Source: Nitrospira sp. (lineage in GTDB: Bacteria; Nitrospirota; Nitrospiria; Nitrospirales; Nitrospiraceae). Taken from it: a stretch of DNA of 64,000 nucleotides. The DNA lies in assembly GCA_024998595.1 (NCBI GenBank), contig JACOEK010000010.1, positions 1 through 64,000 on the forward strand, read 5' to 3'. The translations under genes and the position numbers were made by a program. How positions within the stretch are numbered: the first letter of the stretch is position 1; each line of letters starts with the position of its first letter. Shown one piece after another: positions 1 to 8,407 of this stretch. The notes below the pieces were generated by a model, which searched no databases, was not told where the DNA came from, and saw nothing but the letters and a program-made list of their open reading frames with translations.

Positions 1-24
1 AGGACGCTGCCGGGTTACAAAAAG

Positions 25-62
25 AGCCTGCTCGAGAAATCGGGCAGGCTTTTTTTTTTTTT
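25..62 (+). terminator. Rho-independent terminator
   Basis: AGCCTGC (25-31) pairs with GCAGGCT (44-50) around a 12-base loop, and an unbroken run of T follows to position 62. This is a textbook intrinsic terminator reading rightward. It ends a gene that lies before the window. Confidence 0.9.
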
Positions 63-629
63 ATCCAGACCAGAAAATCTGCCTCTCCTCACTAAATTTG
101 AGCGAAGACAGAGTTCGCTGGGCAGCAAACTGCTGACGCGTTTTCTTTCAGATGATAGAGTTCGGCTTCGCACTCGAACACATCGCCCTCCATCGTGGCT
201 ATATGCTATTCAAAGTCGCCTCCTTTAAAGTGATCAGGCCAATTTCTTTTGTCCGGCGTGAACCTTTCCATCGGTTCCTAGGGTCTTCACGGCCTCGTCA
301 GCTGCTAATATCCGTCGTTCGGTCGACGCAGGTCGGTTATCGACGGAATAGCTCCAGCTATCGATGCCCCTGACCAGGTGTGTGATCGATTGGTAGCGGT
401 TCCCTCTTCTGAGGCTCGCCATCGACTTCAGTCCAGTCCATGATTTGCAGTCCTTCCTGAACACCAGAGCAGAGCGACATCTTGATGAGTAACGGATTTC
501 TCTTTAGACTTATCTTTCGCTCGAGTCAGTAGGTTCCGTGCGCTATGGCACAGGTCCATGCGGGGGACTCATCAGTTGAGCGAAACAGGGCTTCCGAGTG
601 GAGGGAATCTACATCGAAAGGAGTCCAGC
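63..629. other. Intergenic stretch without a confident gene
   Basis: No open frame here has a convincing protein. On the minus strand two small candidates have ribosome-binding-like sites: a 27-codon frame starting at 441 behind AGGAAGGA, and a 33-codon frame at 92-193 discussed separately. The rest shows no repeat or RNA fold that I can support. Confidence 0.4.
92..193 (-). pseudogene. Possible small Cys-containing peptide with a displaced start
   Basis: The frame from ATG (191-193) encodes 33 residues beginning MEGDVFECEAELYHLKEN and ending in a stop at 92-94. A perfect AAAGGAGG lies at 219-226 but is correctly spaced for a TTG (211-213) that is in a different frame and stops after four codons. 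One reading is a small gene whose start region has suffered an indel; another is a four-codon leader followed by reinitiation. I do not recognise the peptide. Confidence is low because the frame is short. Confidence 0.2.
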
Positions 630-929
630 ATGATCGGTGTATTTGTCACGTTTCGCTACGCGGACAATTTCGATGAGCAGGCCTTGCGGAAAATTGCTCA
701 AAATGCACGCGCAAGGTTTGACGGCATGCCCGGATTGCGTTCCAAGGCCTTCACGGTCAACTCCGGAAAGCGTGAGGCTACCAATTTTTACGTCTGGGAC
801 TCAGAGGACGCAGCGAAGGCGTTCTTCAACGATGCCCTTCTGGAGCGCGTAACTGGTCTCTACGGAGTATGCCCCAGCGTCGAGTTCGTGCAGATTGCCA
901 CGCTAGTGGAGAATGCTCGAAAGGACTAA
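630..929 (+). CDS. Small dimeric alpha/beta-barrel-like protein (monooxygenase/YdhR-like)
   Basis: This encodes 99 residues. The start ATG at 630 is chosen because AAAGGAG (617-623) sits just upstream, whereas the longer frame from 558 has no such site. The sequence begins MIGVFVTFRYADNFDE and has a central stretch with FYVWDSEDAAKAFF, a pattern typical of ferredoxin-fold dimers such as the YdhR/antibiotic-biosynthesis-monooxygenase group: an N-terminal strand, a helix, and a WDS-x-E-x-A segment before the last helix. The substrate is unknown. The gene stands alone and faces the convergent exonuclease gene. The family call is inference from residue pattern only. Confidence 0.7.
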   Translation: MIGVFVTFRYADNFDEQALRKIAQNARARFDGMPGLRSKAFTVNSGKREATNFYVWDSEDAAKAFFNDALLERVTGLYGVCPSVEFVQIATLVENARKD

Positions 930-1105
930 AGGGTTCGAGAGTCATTTTAGGACAGCCCAGGGAGAAAGAGTGTCAGTCACCATTTCGTGGTTGGGTAAGG
1001 TGTTCGTGCGGAATCAGGACATCGGTAATACCGTAATCCATGGCATAGCAGGGGAAAGGTCGTCCGACCCCAGCGCGGGCTTTCCGTCCGTCCTGTGCCC
1101 CATCA

Positions 1106-1981
1106 TTACTTCCGCAGGCGTGCCGCAATTCGTGACTCTGCCGAGGACCAGCCGGCATCGAACGGGTGGCCTGGGCTATCGATGTCGATGATCACCGGTG
1201 CGTGATCCGAGGGCAAAGGTTTGCCCTTCCGCGCTTCCCGATCGATCTCGGCCCAAACAACACGCTGCTGTAGTGGCTTCGACACGAATAGGTGATCGAT
1301 CCGCATGCCGATGTTTTTATGGAAATTACCGGCCCGGTAGTCCCACCACGTGTACCGCTCAGGTTCCGGGTGATGCAATCGATACGCATCGACGAATCCC
1401 GCCCGTGACAGTTTCCCCAACGCCTGCCGCTCGTGTTCTGACACGTGCGTGCCGCCCTGACAGGCAGCGGGGTCCCACACGTCGATGCCAGCGGGTGCGA
1501 CATTGAAATCACCCCCGATCACCGCTGATGTTGTCGGCGGAATATTCTGGTCGATCCAGCGAACCAGTCTGTCGAACCACGCGAGCTTTGCTTGGTAGAA
1601 GGGGGAGTCAATCTGCCTACCGTTCGGAGCGTAGATGCAGACGACACGGATGCCACCACAGTCGGCCGCGACCATCCTCGCTTCTGCCTGTGGTTGATCG
1701 TCACCGGTGTCCGAGGTCTGCTCAGGGCGTAACGTCTCGCCAAAATTCGTGACAACCCCGCCGATGCCGCACCGGCTCGCAATCGCGACGCCGTTCCATC
1801 GGCCCTCACCATGATGCACCAGTTCGTATCCCGCCTGGTTGAACGCTTCGATAGGGGCACCCGCGTCTGCCAGCTTCGTTTCCTGCATCAGCAACACATC
1901 AGGCTTCGCCCGATCCAACCACCACATGACCTTGTCGAGGCGAGCCTTCAGCGAGTTGACATTCCAGGTAGCGATCCGCAC
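1106..1981 (-). CDS. xth: Exodeoxyribonuclease III
   Basis: The 291-residue protein belongs to the exonuclease III/AP endonuclease (EEP) family, which incises DNA at abasic sites and removes 3' blocking groups. Visible motifs in order are ATWNVNSLKARL near the N-terminus, MQETK (about 32-36, metal-binding Glu), YAPNG (about 117-121), GGDFNVAP (about 156-163), RIDH (about 227-230) and SDHAPV (about 258-263, catalytic Asp-His). GTG at 1981 is preferred because it puts the first strand at residue 2, as in relatives; a GTG at 1996 overlaps the AAGGAG site and adds five residues. About 25 extra residues follow the usual C-terminus. It converges on the preceding small gene. Confidence 0.93.
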   Translation of the reverse strand: MRIATWNVNSLKARLDKVMWWLDRAKPDVLLMQETKLADAGAPIEAFNQAGYELVHHGEGRWNGVAIASRCGIGGVVTNFGETLRPEQTSDTGDDQPQAEARMVAADCGGIRVVCIYAPNGRQIDSPFYQAKLAWFDRLVRWIDQNIPPTTSAVIGGDFNVAPAGIDVWDPAACQGGTHVSEHERQALGKLSRAGFVDAYRLHHPEPERYTWWDYRAGNFHKNIGMRIDHLFVSKPLQQRVVWAEIDREARKGKPLPSDHAPVIIDIDSPGHPFDAGWSSAESRIAARLRK

Positions 1982-2118
1982 GGCTATAGGTACCACTCCT
2001 TCAATGAGTCATCGTAACGGCTGAGTGTAGTTGTGGGCGGTGTCGATGTCGATTTTGATCATTGTGGACGACTATCTGTCAAGGACAGCGGTTCCCATTC
2101 ACATCGGAGGTGCGAAAC

Positions 2119-2481
2119 ATGAAGTATCTACTCCTATGTTGTCACGAGGAGAAGGAGTTCGAGGCCATGTCTAAGAGCGAGTGCGATGCGATGATGCAAA
2201 AGACCATGGCCTATTGCGAGGTGCTGAAAAAGACCGGTCAACTCCTGGCAGTTGAACAACTCGAGCCAGTTCAAACGGCCAGGACCGTGAGAGTTAGAAA
2301 CGGCAAAGCTGCCGTGACCGACGGTCCTTTTGCTGAAACGAAAGAGCATCTCGGCGGGTATTTTCTCATTGAGGCTCGCGATCTGAACGAGGCGATCCAG
2401 GTTGCGTCAAACTTTCCTTCGGTGCAGTTCGGAACCATGGAGGTGCGACCGGTCAGGGACCTTCCCGGCAGTGCCCACTAG
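2119..2481 (+). CDS. YCII-related (DGPF-domain) protein
   Basis: The 120-residue protein has the hallmark of the YCII/DGPF family: an N-terminal MKYLLLCC strand and the segment TDGPFAETKEHLGGYFLIEARDLNEA, in which DGPF-x-E-x-KE and the following GG are diagnostic. Members are small ferredoxin-like proteins, often next to ECF sigma factors or RibD-like proteins, with no settled reaction. The ATG at 2119 follows GGAGG (2106-2110). The next gene, 42 bases downstream, is a DHFR/RibD-fold protein, a pairing common for this family, so the two are probably cotranscribed. Confidence 0.88.
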   Translation: MKYLLLCCHEEKEFEAMSKSECDAMMQKTMAYCEVLKKTGQLLAVEQLEPVQTARTVRVRNGKAAVTDGPFAETKEHLGGYFLIEARDLNEAIQVASNFPSVQFGTMEVRPVRDLPGSAH

Positions 2482-2523
2482 GCGTCGAGGATGTGTCAAC
2501 TGACGGATATAAAGGAGGACTGC

Positions 2524-3168
2524 ATGGGCAAGGTCAAAGTCGCAGCGTTTACAGTGTCTCTCGATGGATTTGCCTCGGGACCTCGACAGGATGTGCAGAA
2601 TCCGCTAGGGGTTCGTGGGGAGGAACTGCATTCCTGGTTTGTGGGCACGGATGTGTTTAAGAAAATGAACGATCAAGGTGAAGGGGCGCACGGTATCGAT
2701 AATGATTTTGCCGCGCAGTCGATGGACAATATCGGCGCCTGGATTTTAGGGCGGAATATGTTCGGGCCCGTGCGCGGTCCCTGGAAAGACGAGTCCTGGA
2801 AGGGATGGTGGGGGGATACTCCGCCATACCACACACCGGTGTTTGTGCTCACGCATCACGCCCGCGCGCCCCTTGCGATGCAAGGCGGCACGACCTTTTA
2901 CTTTGTCACTGATGGCATCGAGTCGGCATTAAACAAGGCAAAAGCAGCAGCCAAAGACAAAGACGTTCGGATTGGCGGCGGCGTTGCGACGATTCGTCAG
3001 TACCTGACCGCCGGCCACATCGATGAGCTCCACCTAGCCATGTCGCCGATCTTCTTGGGAGAAGGAGAGCATCTCTTTGCCGGCCTCAATCTCCACGCTC
3101 TCGGGTTCACATCTATCACAACCGTTGCCAGTGAAAAGGCAATGCATGTTCTGCTGAGAAAAGGATGA
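2524..3168 (+). CDS. Dihydrofolate reductase/RibD C-terminal domain protein
   Basis: The 214-residue protein starts with VKVAAFTVSLDGFASGP, the strand-loop of the RibD C-terminal (DHFR-like) family, and has WILGRNMFGP and the late IGGGVATIRQYLTAG segment, the NADPH-binding glycine loop, followed by IDELHLAMSPIFLGEGEHLF. These are reductases of the riboflavin/DHFR fold; the true substrate in stand-alone members is mostly unknown. ATG 2524 has an ideal AAAGGAGG at 2511-2518. It follows the YCII-like gene in the same direction. Confidence 0.88.
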   Translation: MGKVKVAAFTVSLDGFASGPRQDVQNPLGVRGEELHSWFVGTDVFKKMNDQGEGAHGIDNDFAAQSMDNIGAWILGRNMFGPVRGPWKDESWKGWWGDTPPYHTPVFVLTHHARAPLAMQGGTTFYFVTDGIESALNKAKAAAKDKDVRIGGGVATIRQYLTAGHIDELHLAMSPIFLGEGEHLFAGLNLHALGFTSITTVASEKAMHVLLRKG

Positions 3169-3194
3169 ATCGCGGCTGCCGAGTAATCTCATAC

Positions 3195-4847
3195 TCATTC
3201 TAGCCGTACGACAATTCCTTCATCCGGCCCCATTTGAAACCGCTCGGCGTTCCAGCGTTCTGTCTCCCGTTTCGCATCGGTAGAGAGGGTGACTGTACCG
3301 ACGCGTCCGTGCATCGGAACCGTGGTTGGGATAGAGACCGTCTGCACCTGTGAGCTGAAGTTCACTGCGATGAGCATGGCCTCTGTGCGACTTCCGGCTT
3401 GGAAGATCCGCTGATAGAGTACGCACTCTTTCGGGCCTGCATCCACTGGCTGGTACGTCCCCGCCGTGAGTGCGTTCGACTCCTTTTTTAATCGAATGAG
3501 CCGCTTGTAGAGCGACAGCATCGAGCCGGCATCCCATTGTTCGTGGGCGACGTTCGTTTCCCGCCAATCGCGAGACAAGGGCAGCCATGGTTTGCCGGTC
3601 GTGAAACCGGCCTGCAGTTCGGCGTCCCAAGGCATCGGTGTTCTTGCCGGGTCTCGTCCTTTCTTCCATGGCCAATAGCGAATCGTGTAGGGATCGCGCA
3701 GGTCTGAGCGCCCGAGCGTCCCATCCCGCAAGCCTAATTCCTCTCCATAATAGACAAAAGGCGTCCCCCGGAGCGTGAAGAGGAGCAGGGCCGCGGCCCT
3801 GGCGCGTCGGACCGGATCGCCTCCTTTGCCATAACGATCGATGTGCCGGGACTGATCATGGTTGCTGAAGACGACTGGAGGCCAGCCACCCAGAGGCACG
3901 GCCCGGTCGCTTTCGAGGATCAGGCGGCGAAAGGCGTCCGGTTGCCATGGCGATCGCAGCAAGCGGAAGTCGAACACCTCGTGCAGCTCGTCCGAGCCAG
4001 TCCCGTAAAACGCCGCAGGTCCGCCAGGTGTGTCCGATGACGCTTCGCCGACGAAGACCGTTTCGGGTCGATCTTTGACGAAGGCCCGGAGGGCTCGGAG
4101 TGCCTCATGGGCTTGCGGCTGGTCGCGGTCATAGCGGTGTACCTGGCGATAATAGCTGCGCCAGGCAAGCCGGCGTGGGTTGTTCGGCCAGTTCGTGTCT
4201 TTTCCGAGCCAGTTGATCGCGTCAAGTCGGAAGCCGTCCACGCCGCGCTCGAGCCAGAAGCGAACCACGCCGAAGAGGGCGTCACGCACGGCGGGATTGG
4301 TCCAGTTCAGATCCGGTTGCTCACGAAGAAACGAATGCAGATAGTACTGGCCTGTCTGCCGGTCTTGGGTCCAGGCCGATCCTCCGAAGCGTGCCGCCCA
4401 GTTGTTCGGCGGCCGATGCGCTGACTTGCCGTCAGCCCAGTAATACCAGTCGCGTTTCGCGGACGTGCGGGACGACCGCGATTCGAGGAACCATGGATGC
4501 TGGTCGGACGTGTGATTCAGGACGAGGTCCATGACAATGCGAATGCCGCGGCGGTGCGCTTCAGACGTGAGGCGGTCGAAGTCAGCGAGTGTTCCGAAAC
4601 GCGGATCGATGTCGCAGTAGTCCATGACATCGTAGCCGAAATCATGCATCGGAGAGGGGTAAATAGGGGATAGCCAGATGGCATCGATGCCCAGTGAGTC
4701 TGGTGTTCCCTTGAGATAATCGAGTCGGCTGGTGATGCCCGGGAGGTCGCCGATCCCGTCCCCGTTAGAATCTTGAAACGACCAGGGGTAGATCTGATAG
4801 ATGACGGCAGATTGCCACCAGGGCAGCTCTGAGTGAATCAGAAACAT
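3195..4847 (-). CDS. GH13 alpha-glucosidase-type hydrolase
   Basis: The 550-residue protein is a glycoside hydrolase family 13 enzyme of the oligo-1,6-glucosidase/alpha-glucosidase type. The four family regions are present: [11 protein letters not shown] (about 107-117), GVDGFRLDAINW (nucleophile Asp209), FVGEAS (acid/base Glu268) and FSNHDQ (about 327-332). The N-terminal WQSAVIYQIYPWSFQDSNGD and QPDLNW are typical of alpha-glucosidases rather than amylases. There is no signal peptide, so it should act in the cytoplasm on malto- or isomalto-oligosaccharides or trehalose-like sugars. It lies far from the GlgE island and is not part of that operon. Exact specificity cannot be read from sequence. 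Confidence 0.92.
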   Translation of the reverse strand: MFLIHSELPWWQSAVIYQIYPWSFQDSNGDGIGDLPGITSRLDYLKGTPDSLGIDAIWLSPIYPSPMHDFGYDVMDYCDIDPRFGTLADFDRLTSEAHRRGIRIVMDLVLNHTSDQHPWFLESRSSRTSAKRDWYYWADGKSAHRPPNNWAARFGGSAWTQDRQTGQYYLHSFLREQPDLNWTNPAVRDALFGVVRFWLERGVDGFRLDAINWLGKDTNWPNNPRRLAWRSYYRQVHRYDRDQPQAHEALRALRAFVKDRPETVFVGEASSDTPGGPAAFYGTGSDELHEVFDFRLLRSPWQPDAFRRLILESDRAVPLGGWPPVVFSNHDQSRHIDRYGKGGDPVRRARAAALLLFTLRGTPFVYYGEELGLRDGTLGRSDLRDPYTIRYWPWKKGRDPARTPMPWDAELQAGFTTGKPWLPLSRDWRETNVAHEQWDAGSMLSLYKRLIRLKKESNALTAGTYQPVDAGPKECVLYQRIFQAGSRTEAMLIAVNFSSQVQTVSIPTTVPMHGRVGTVTLSTDAKRETERWNAERFQMGPDEGIVVRLE

Positions 4848-5022
4848 AGTATAGTTCCGACCCTACCGCAGATCTGCCCGTTCCAACAAGCGCCGCATGA
4901 TTTTTTGCCACAGGGAAGGTGGCGGCAGTCGCAGTTGGTTTCACCGGCGGAGGACAACACCGCTAGGCTTTGGTGTCGGCCTATCCAAGCGGAGTGAACA
5001 CTCCATGGACTATGATCTCGCT

Positions 5023-5712
5023 TCAAAATCTTTCAGTGTGGAATACTCCCGTCCGTGAGCCCGTAGGCGACCGCATAACAGATGAAGATTCCTGCTCCTC
5101 CTGCGAGTCCGAGCCAGACCGTATTGAGCAGGCTGCCTGGACCACCCTTTTAGCCAGGATTGCCAACAGGATCGCAATTCCGAATTCTCCTAGAATGATG
5201 TAATAGGGCGTATTGGAGAGCATGCGGCATTTGCTGTATTCCCACCAATTGATTCGTCGCGCCATTTCTTCGTAATAGGGGATATTGATCGCGCCCAACA
5301 GGCCGATCGCGATGAGGCCCCATCTATCGAAGCGCCGCCATAACCACAGCCCCACATACCCGAACTGCACTCCCACGATCTCCCAGGCCAACGGCATCCA
5401 TATCGGTGAGCGCCAGAGCATAGGCCCGTCGCCGATTGAATAGTCCAGCGTCCTGGTGTAATCCACCAACCACGCATCTGCCGCCAGTTCCGCAAAGCCT
5501 ACGGTCAGGCCAAAGAGCAACAGCCGCCTTAGTATGATGTCCCGGTGCCTGAGGACAAATCCGAGGAGGAGGAGATTGTCGAATAAGTTAAGCGCCAGCC
5601 CGGTCCGCCAATCCGACCAGGGCATGAAGGTTAAAAGTGCGACGGCACAGATGTTTATGACGATGGTGGCTAATACAATTGTCATGCGCCCGTGAGCATG
5701 TTGGTCTTTCAC
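5023..5712 (-). CDS. Polytopic membrane protein of unknown function
   Basis: The 229-residue protein has about six hydrophobic segments separated by short loops, including MTIVLATIVINICAVALLTF near the N-terminus, WMPLAWEIVGVQFGYVGLWL, IAIGLLGAINIPYYEEMA and YYIILGEFGIAILLAILA. GTG at 5712 is chosen because GGAGG lies four to five bases upstream; the longer frame opens with TTG and no site. The last 35 residues are polar, Ser/Glu-rich and probably cytoplasmic. I do not recognise a named family, and no catalytic motif is visible. It may be cotranscribed with the glucosidase gene downstream. Confidence 0.75.
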   Translation of the reverse strand: MKDQHAHGRMTIVLATIVINICAVALLTFMPWSDWRTGLALNLFDNLLLLGFVLRHRDIILRRLLLFGLTVGFAELAADAWLVDYTRTLDYSIGDGPMLWRSPIWMPLAWEIVGVQFGYVGLWLWRRFDRWGLIAIGLLGAINIPYYEEMARRINWWEYSKCRMLSNTPYYIILGEFGIAILLAILAKRVVQAACSIRSGSDSQEEQESSSVMRSPTGSRTGVFHTERF

Positions 5713-6031
5713 GTTCCCTCCGAAATGCCCCTTCACTGACTTCAAGTCGGCTGCAGAATCCGCTATATAGTTCTCTTCGTACAGGCTGAGAGAATGGATG
5801 TATCGTCCGCGTCGAGTAGGATGGTGCCCTGTGCAACCAGGATCCGGCCTCCACCTTTCTTCTACATTTCAGAGTGAGCGTTCCAGTATGATTCCCGCTG
5901 GCGGATGTCATGGCCGTGGTACGGTGCTGCACGTACAGTTCCAATAGAGGAGATGTTTGTCCTAGATGCAAAATGGCCAGGGAGTTTCCGCGTTTCATGC
6001 AAAATTTGAGTGAGGAGCAAAGATCCAGTTT

Positions 6032-6712
6032 ATGTTACCTCCTATGCCTTCCGGCTGGAACACGTTGCTCAGAGACGACACCACCCGCAACTCTCTTCGT
6101 GCACTCGACGCATTTCTGGAACAGGAAGCGGCTGACGGGCAGGTGGTCCTTCCGCCGCGTCAGGATATCTTCAGATCCCTGCACATGACTGCCTGTGAGG
6201 ATGTCCGGGTCCTGCTGTTGGGGCAGGATCCCTACCACACTCCCGGGATGGCCCATGGTCTGTGTTTTTCTGTGCGATCGGATATCCGTTCGTTGCCGCC
6301 GTCTCTCAAAAATATATTCAAGGAACTTCGCGATGATGTCGGATGCCGCATCCCCAACAACGGTTGCCTTGAGCCATGGGCCAGGCAGGGAGTACTGATG
6401 TTGAATGCCGTCTTAACGGTACGGGCACATGCGGCCAACTCTCATCGGAAGCATGGCTGGGAAGCGGTGACTGATCGCATCATTGCGGTCTTAAATGAGA
6501 AACGTAGTCGTGTGGTATTCATGCTCTGGGGGGGAGAGGCCAAGAAGAAGCAATCGTTGATCACCAATCGACATCATGTCGTCATCACGAGCGCCCACCC
6601 TTCGCCATTGTCGGCCGGCAAGTTCTTTGGCTCACGCTGTTTCTCCCAGGTCAATCGTGCCCTCTCTGAGACCAATCTCACGCCGATCGATTGGCAGATT
6701 CCGGACATGTGA
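6032..6712 (+). CDS. ung: Uracil-DNA glycosylase (family 1)
   Basis: The 226-residue protein removes uracil from DNA to start base-excision repair. The family 1 water-activating motif GQDPYH is at 64-69 (catalytic Asp66), followed by the GLCFSV/LPPSLKNIF loop, LMLNAVLTV (about 122-130, uracil-binding Asn) and the DNA-intercalation motif HPSPLSA at 189-195. Length is normal for the family. The ATG at 6032 is the only reasonable start in frame; GAGGAG is 14 bases upstream, longer than usual. It stands alone or with the tiny frame that overlaps its stop. Confidence 0.96.
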   Translation: MLPPMPSGWNTLLRDDTTRNSLRALDAFLEQEAADGQVVLPPRQDIFRSLHMTACEDVRVLLLGQDPYHTPGMAHGLCFSVRSDIRSLPPSLKNIFKELRDDVGCRIPNNGCLEPWARQGVLMLNAVLTVRAHAANSHRKHGWEAVTDRIIAVLNEKRSRVVFMLWGGEAKKKQSLITNRHHVVITSAHPSPLSAGKFFGSRCFSQVNRALSETNLTPIDWQIPDM

Positions 6713-6897
6713 AGAAGGGACTCGGGCCTCGCACGCAGGTCTTTCTCTGGCATGGCGAAATGGTTTGTTGCAGGGGCTACTTACTCGCGGAAGATGTGCG
6801 CACCTTGTCAAGGAGCCTCACCGACCTGTGGAGTTCATCACGCGCTGTTGTAAATGGAAAGGAATCGGCGCGGAATATGGTGCAAATCGACCAGTAG
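6709..6897 (+). CDS. Possible 62-residue protein overlapping the ung stop
   Basis: A GTG at 6709 overlaps the ung stop codon (GTGA) and opens a 62-codon frame containing VFLWHGEMVCCRGYLL and a mixed polar C-terminus. Such an overlap would allow translational coupling. The frame has no recognised domain, and the third-position composition gives no strong support. It may equally be a chance frame. Confidence 0.25.
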   Translation: MKKGLGPRTQVFLWHGEMVCCRGYLLAEDVRTLSRSLTDLWSSSRAVVNGKESARNMVQIDQ

Positions 6898-6958
6898 CTG
6901 ATAATAATTATTGCCGCATAGAATCATGCTGTTGCATGGGGATCCGCCCTCCGGTACG

Positions 6959-7105
6959 TTGACACCACTCTCGCAGACCTTTAGGGTAGATCCATGACGT
7001 ACTGAGCCACGCTGGCTTTCTCCTTTCGCGCGCCCCGTCTCTCCTTCCTCCTCACTCCCTGCGCGTGCGAGTCCCAAGTCTTCGCTGCTTCGACGCTACA
7101 GAGCA
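6959..7105 (+). promoter_or_regulatory. Promoter plus conserved leader, copy A
   Basis: TTGACA (6959-6964), a 17-base spacer and TAGGGT (6982-6987) form a sigma-70-like promoter. Six bases later comes ATGACGT (6994-7000), then a pyrimidine-rich stretch with CCTCC, and finally GTCTTCGCTGCTTC (7078-7091) and CAGAG. The same order of elements recurs at 10254 and 14244. This copy precedes two micro-proteins at 7214 and 7376 with a leader of about 220 bases. Promoter activity is inferred from the three-way conservation. Confidence 0.6.
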
Positions 7106-7213
7106 AGAGTCCAATGATGGTAGCCCGCAATGATCGGTCGTTGATCGATCAGTCGATCTACTCGGATGGAATCTTCTGCCCAGGGCGAGATTCGCGCAGT
7201 CAGGGAGGGTGTC

Positions 7214-7300
7214 ATGTATCAAATTTGGACGCTCATCGGAATCATGGTTTTCACATGGGCGGTGGCGATCTGGTCCACTAATTCGGAGGGCAAGGCCTAG
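7214..7300 (+). CDS. 28-residue single-pass membrane micro-protein
   Basis: ATG 7214 opens a 28-codon frame, MYQIWTLIGIMVFTWAVAIW plus a short polar tail, behind GGGAGG (7203-7208). Nearly all of it is one membrane helix. The size and shape resemble accessory subunits of respiratory oxidases (CydX- or CcoQ-like), but no identity can be claimed. It is the first gene after promoter copy A and lies 75 bases before a second micro-protein gene. Confidence 0.6.
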   Translation: MYQIWTLIGIMVFTWAVAIWSTNSEGKA

Positions 7301-7375
7301 GTGGTTCATTCGCGCGACGAGTGGTCTTTGACCTCTTGCCAGCCGGCGGGAATTCGATGACGGATGGAGGAACGC

Positions 7376-7513
7376 ATGATGGCGCAGCCCCTACTATTCT
7401 GGGCCTCACACAATTTGTTCACTGCTGCAGCGATTTGCTTCGGTGGGACCCTGCTGATCGTGATGGTGTACACCTACCTGCATGATTATGTGATGGTGGT
7501 GAAGGGTCGCTAG
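7376..7513 (+). CDS. 45-residue membrane micro-protein
   Basis: ATG 7376 (or the adjacent ATG 7379) follows GGAGGA (7366-7371) and encodes 45 residues with one long hydrophobic segment, ICFGGTLLIVMVYTYLHDYV, and a basic end KGR. It could be a single-pass membrane peptide with its C-terminus in the cytoplasm. It follows the 28-residue peptide and precedes an exported protein in the same direction, so all three may share a transcript. Function is unknown. Confidence 0.6.
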   Translation: MMAQPLLFWASHNLFTAAAICFGGTLLIVMVYTYLHDYVMVVKGR

Positions 7514-7557
7514 TCTATAGCTGTAGTTATTGGTTGCCGATTATGGAGGTTCATCCC

Positions 7558-7845
7558 ATGCGTACTCATCAAATGATTATCACCAGAGGGCTGAGTTTTT
7601 TTCTGGCAACTGCCGGATTGCTTTCCGTCTCATTGCCCATCCATGCGGCGGAACAGAAACCCGTTGTGGCAGTTGCGCCGGTCAAGTCCGTTGCGGTCGC
7701 TTCCGGCGCCGTCGAGGATACATTGCCTACTTGCCTGACGAGAATCCCTCAGGGAGCGACACCGGGGCAGCGGTTGATCGCTGAGCAGAGTTGTCAGCGC
7801 GACGAGGTTGATCGAACATCCATGCGATCTGTGCCTGGGCGATAG
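7558..7845 (+). CDS. Small exported protein
   Basis: The 95-residue product begins with a clear signal peptide: a basic start MRTHQMIITRG, a hydrophobic core LSFFLATAGLLSVSLP and the cleavage-like IHAAEQ. The mature part is about 65 residues with two cysteines (TCLTRIP and SCQRDE) that could form a disulfide. ATG 7558 is chosen because GGAGG lies at 7545-7549; the longer frame from 7534 lacks one. No known domain is recognised. It sits downstream of the two membrane micro-proteins. Confidence 0.7.
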   Translation: MRTHQMIITRGLSFFLATAGLLSVSLPIHAAEQKPVVAVAPVKSVAVASGAVEDTLPTCLTRIPQGATPGQRLIAEQSCQRDEVDRTSMRSVPGR

Positions 7846-7979
7846 CAAGACCATCCCGCACAGTTTTACCTGCCCATGGATTGCGCCGAGTGAGCTGTGC
7901 TGGAAGCGTAGATCGAGTCCATTTTCGTGGCCCGGCGCTAGATGTTGAAGGGTGAGCACTGCAGGAAAAGGACGACTGT

Positions 7980-8276
7980 ATGCGTATGGAACATCGAGTT
8001 CGTTCAAGGACCGCTGGACGGTCTGGGGCTATTCAGGGGCGAATGGTGGCAGGGGTGGAGGAGACGCCTGGAGGTGCCGGTCGAAATGTGTTCCTCGATA
8101 TCAATAGTGCTGAGATTGCACGTCTGAAGTCGCTGACCGGAATCGGCGAACATTACGCAAAGAAGATCGTGGAGGGTCGGCCTTACCATCATCGAGAAGA
8201 GTTGCTGACAAGAGAGATTTTGCCGGAACACATCTACGGCAGGATCATGGATCGACTGGTGGCTCGCCAGTCGTAA
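7980..8276 (+). CDS. Helix-hairpin-helix (ComEA-like) protein
   Basis: The 98-residue protein has a basic N-terminal half and a C-terminal helix-hairpin-helix module: VFLDINSAEIARLKSLTGIG followed by YAKKIVEGRPYHHREEL. The DINSA start, the TGIG hairpin and the I-x-x-GRPY element match the ComEA/HhH-3 family, which binds DNA non-specifically. Here no signal peptide or membrane helix is visible, so a cytoplasmic DNA-associated role is likely. AAAAGGA precedes the ATG. The gene lies between the small exported protein and the MlaC paralogue. Confidence 0.75.
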   Translation: MRMEHRVRSRTAGRSGAIQGRMVAGVEETPGGAGRNVFLDINSAEIARLKSLTGIGEHYAKKIVEGRPYHHREELLTREILPEHIYGRIMDRLVARQS

Positions 8277-8407
8277 GAATTTGCCGGGGAGAGTACCGTG
8301 CCCGGCGTCGGATGCCTCGAGGAGATGGCCGTCCGGTTTTGTCTGAACGAGGTTCTTCTCCTTCATGATTGCGACGGATGGTTGGAATGACCGGAAGGAA
8401 CGACTGC

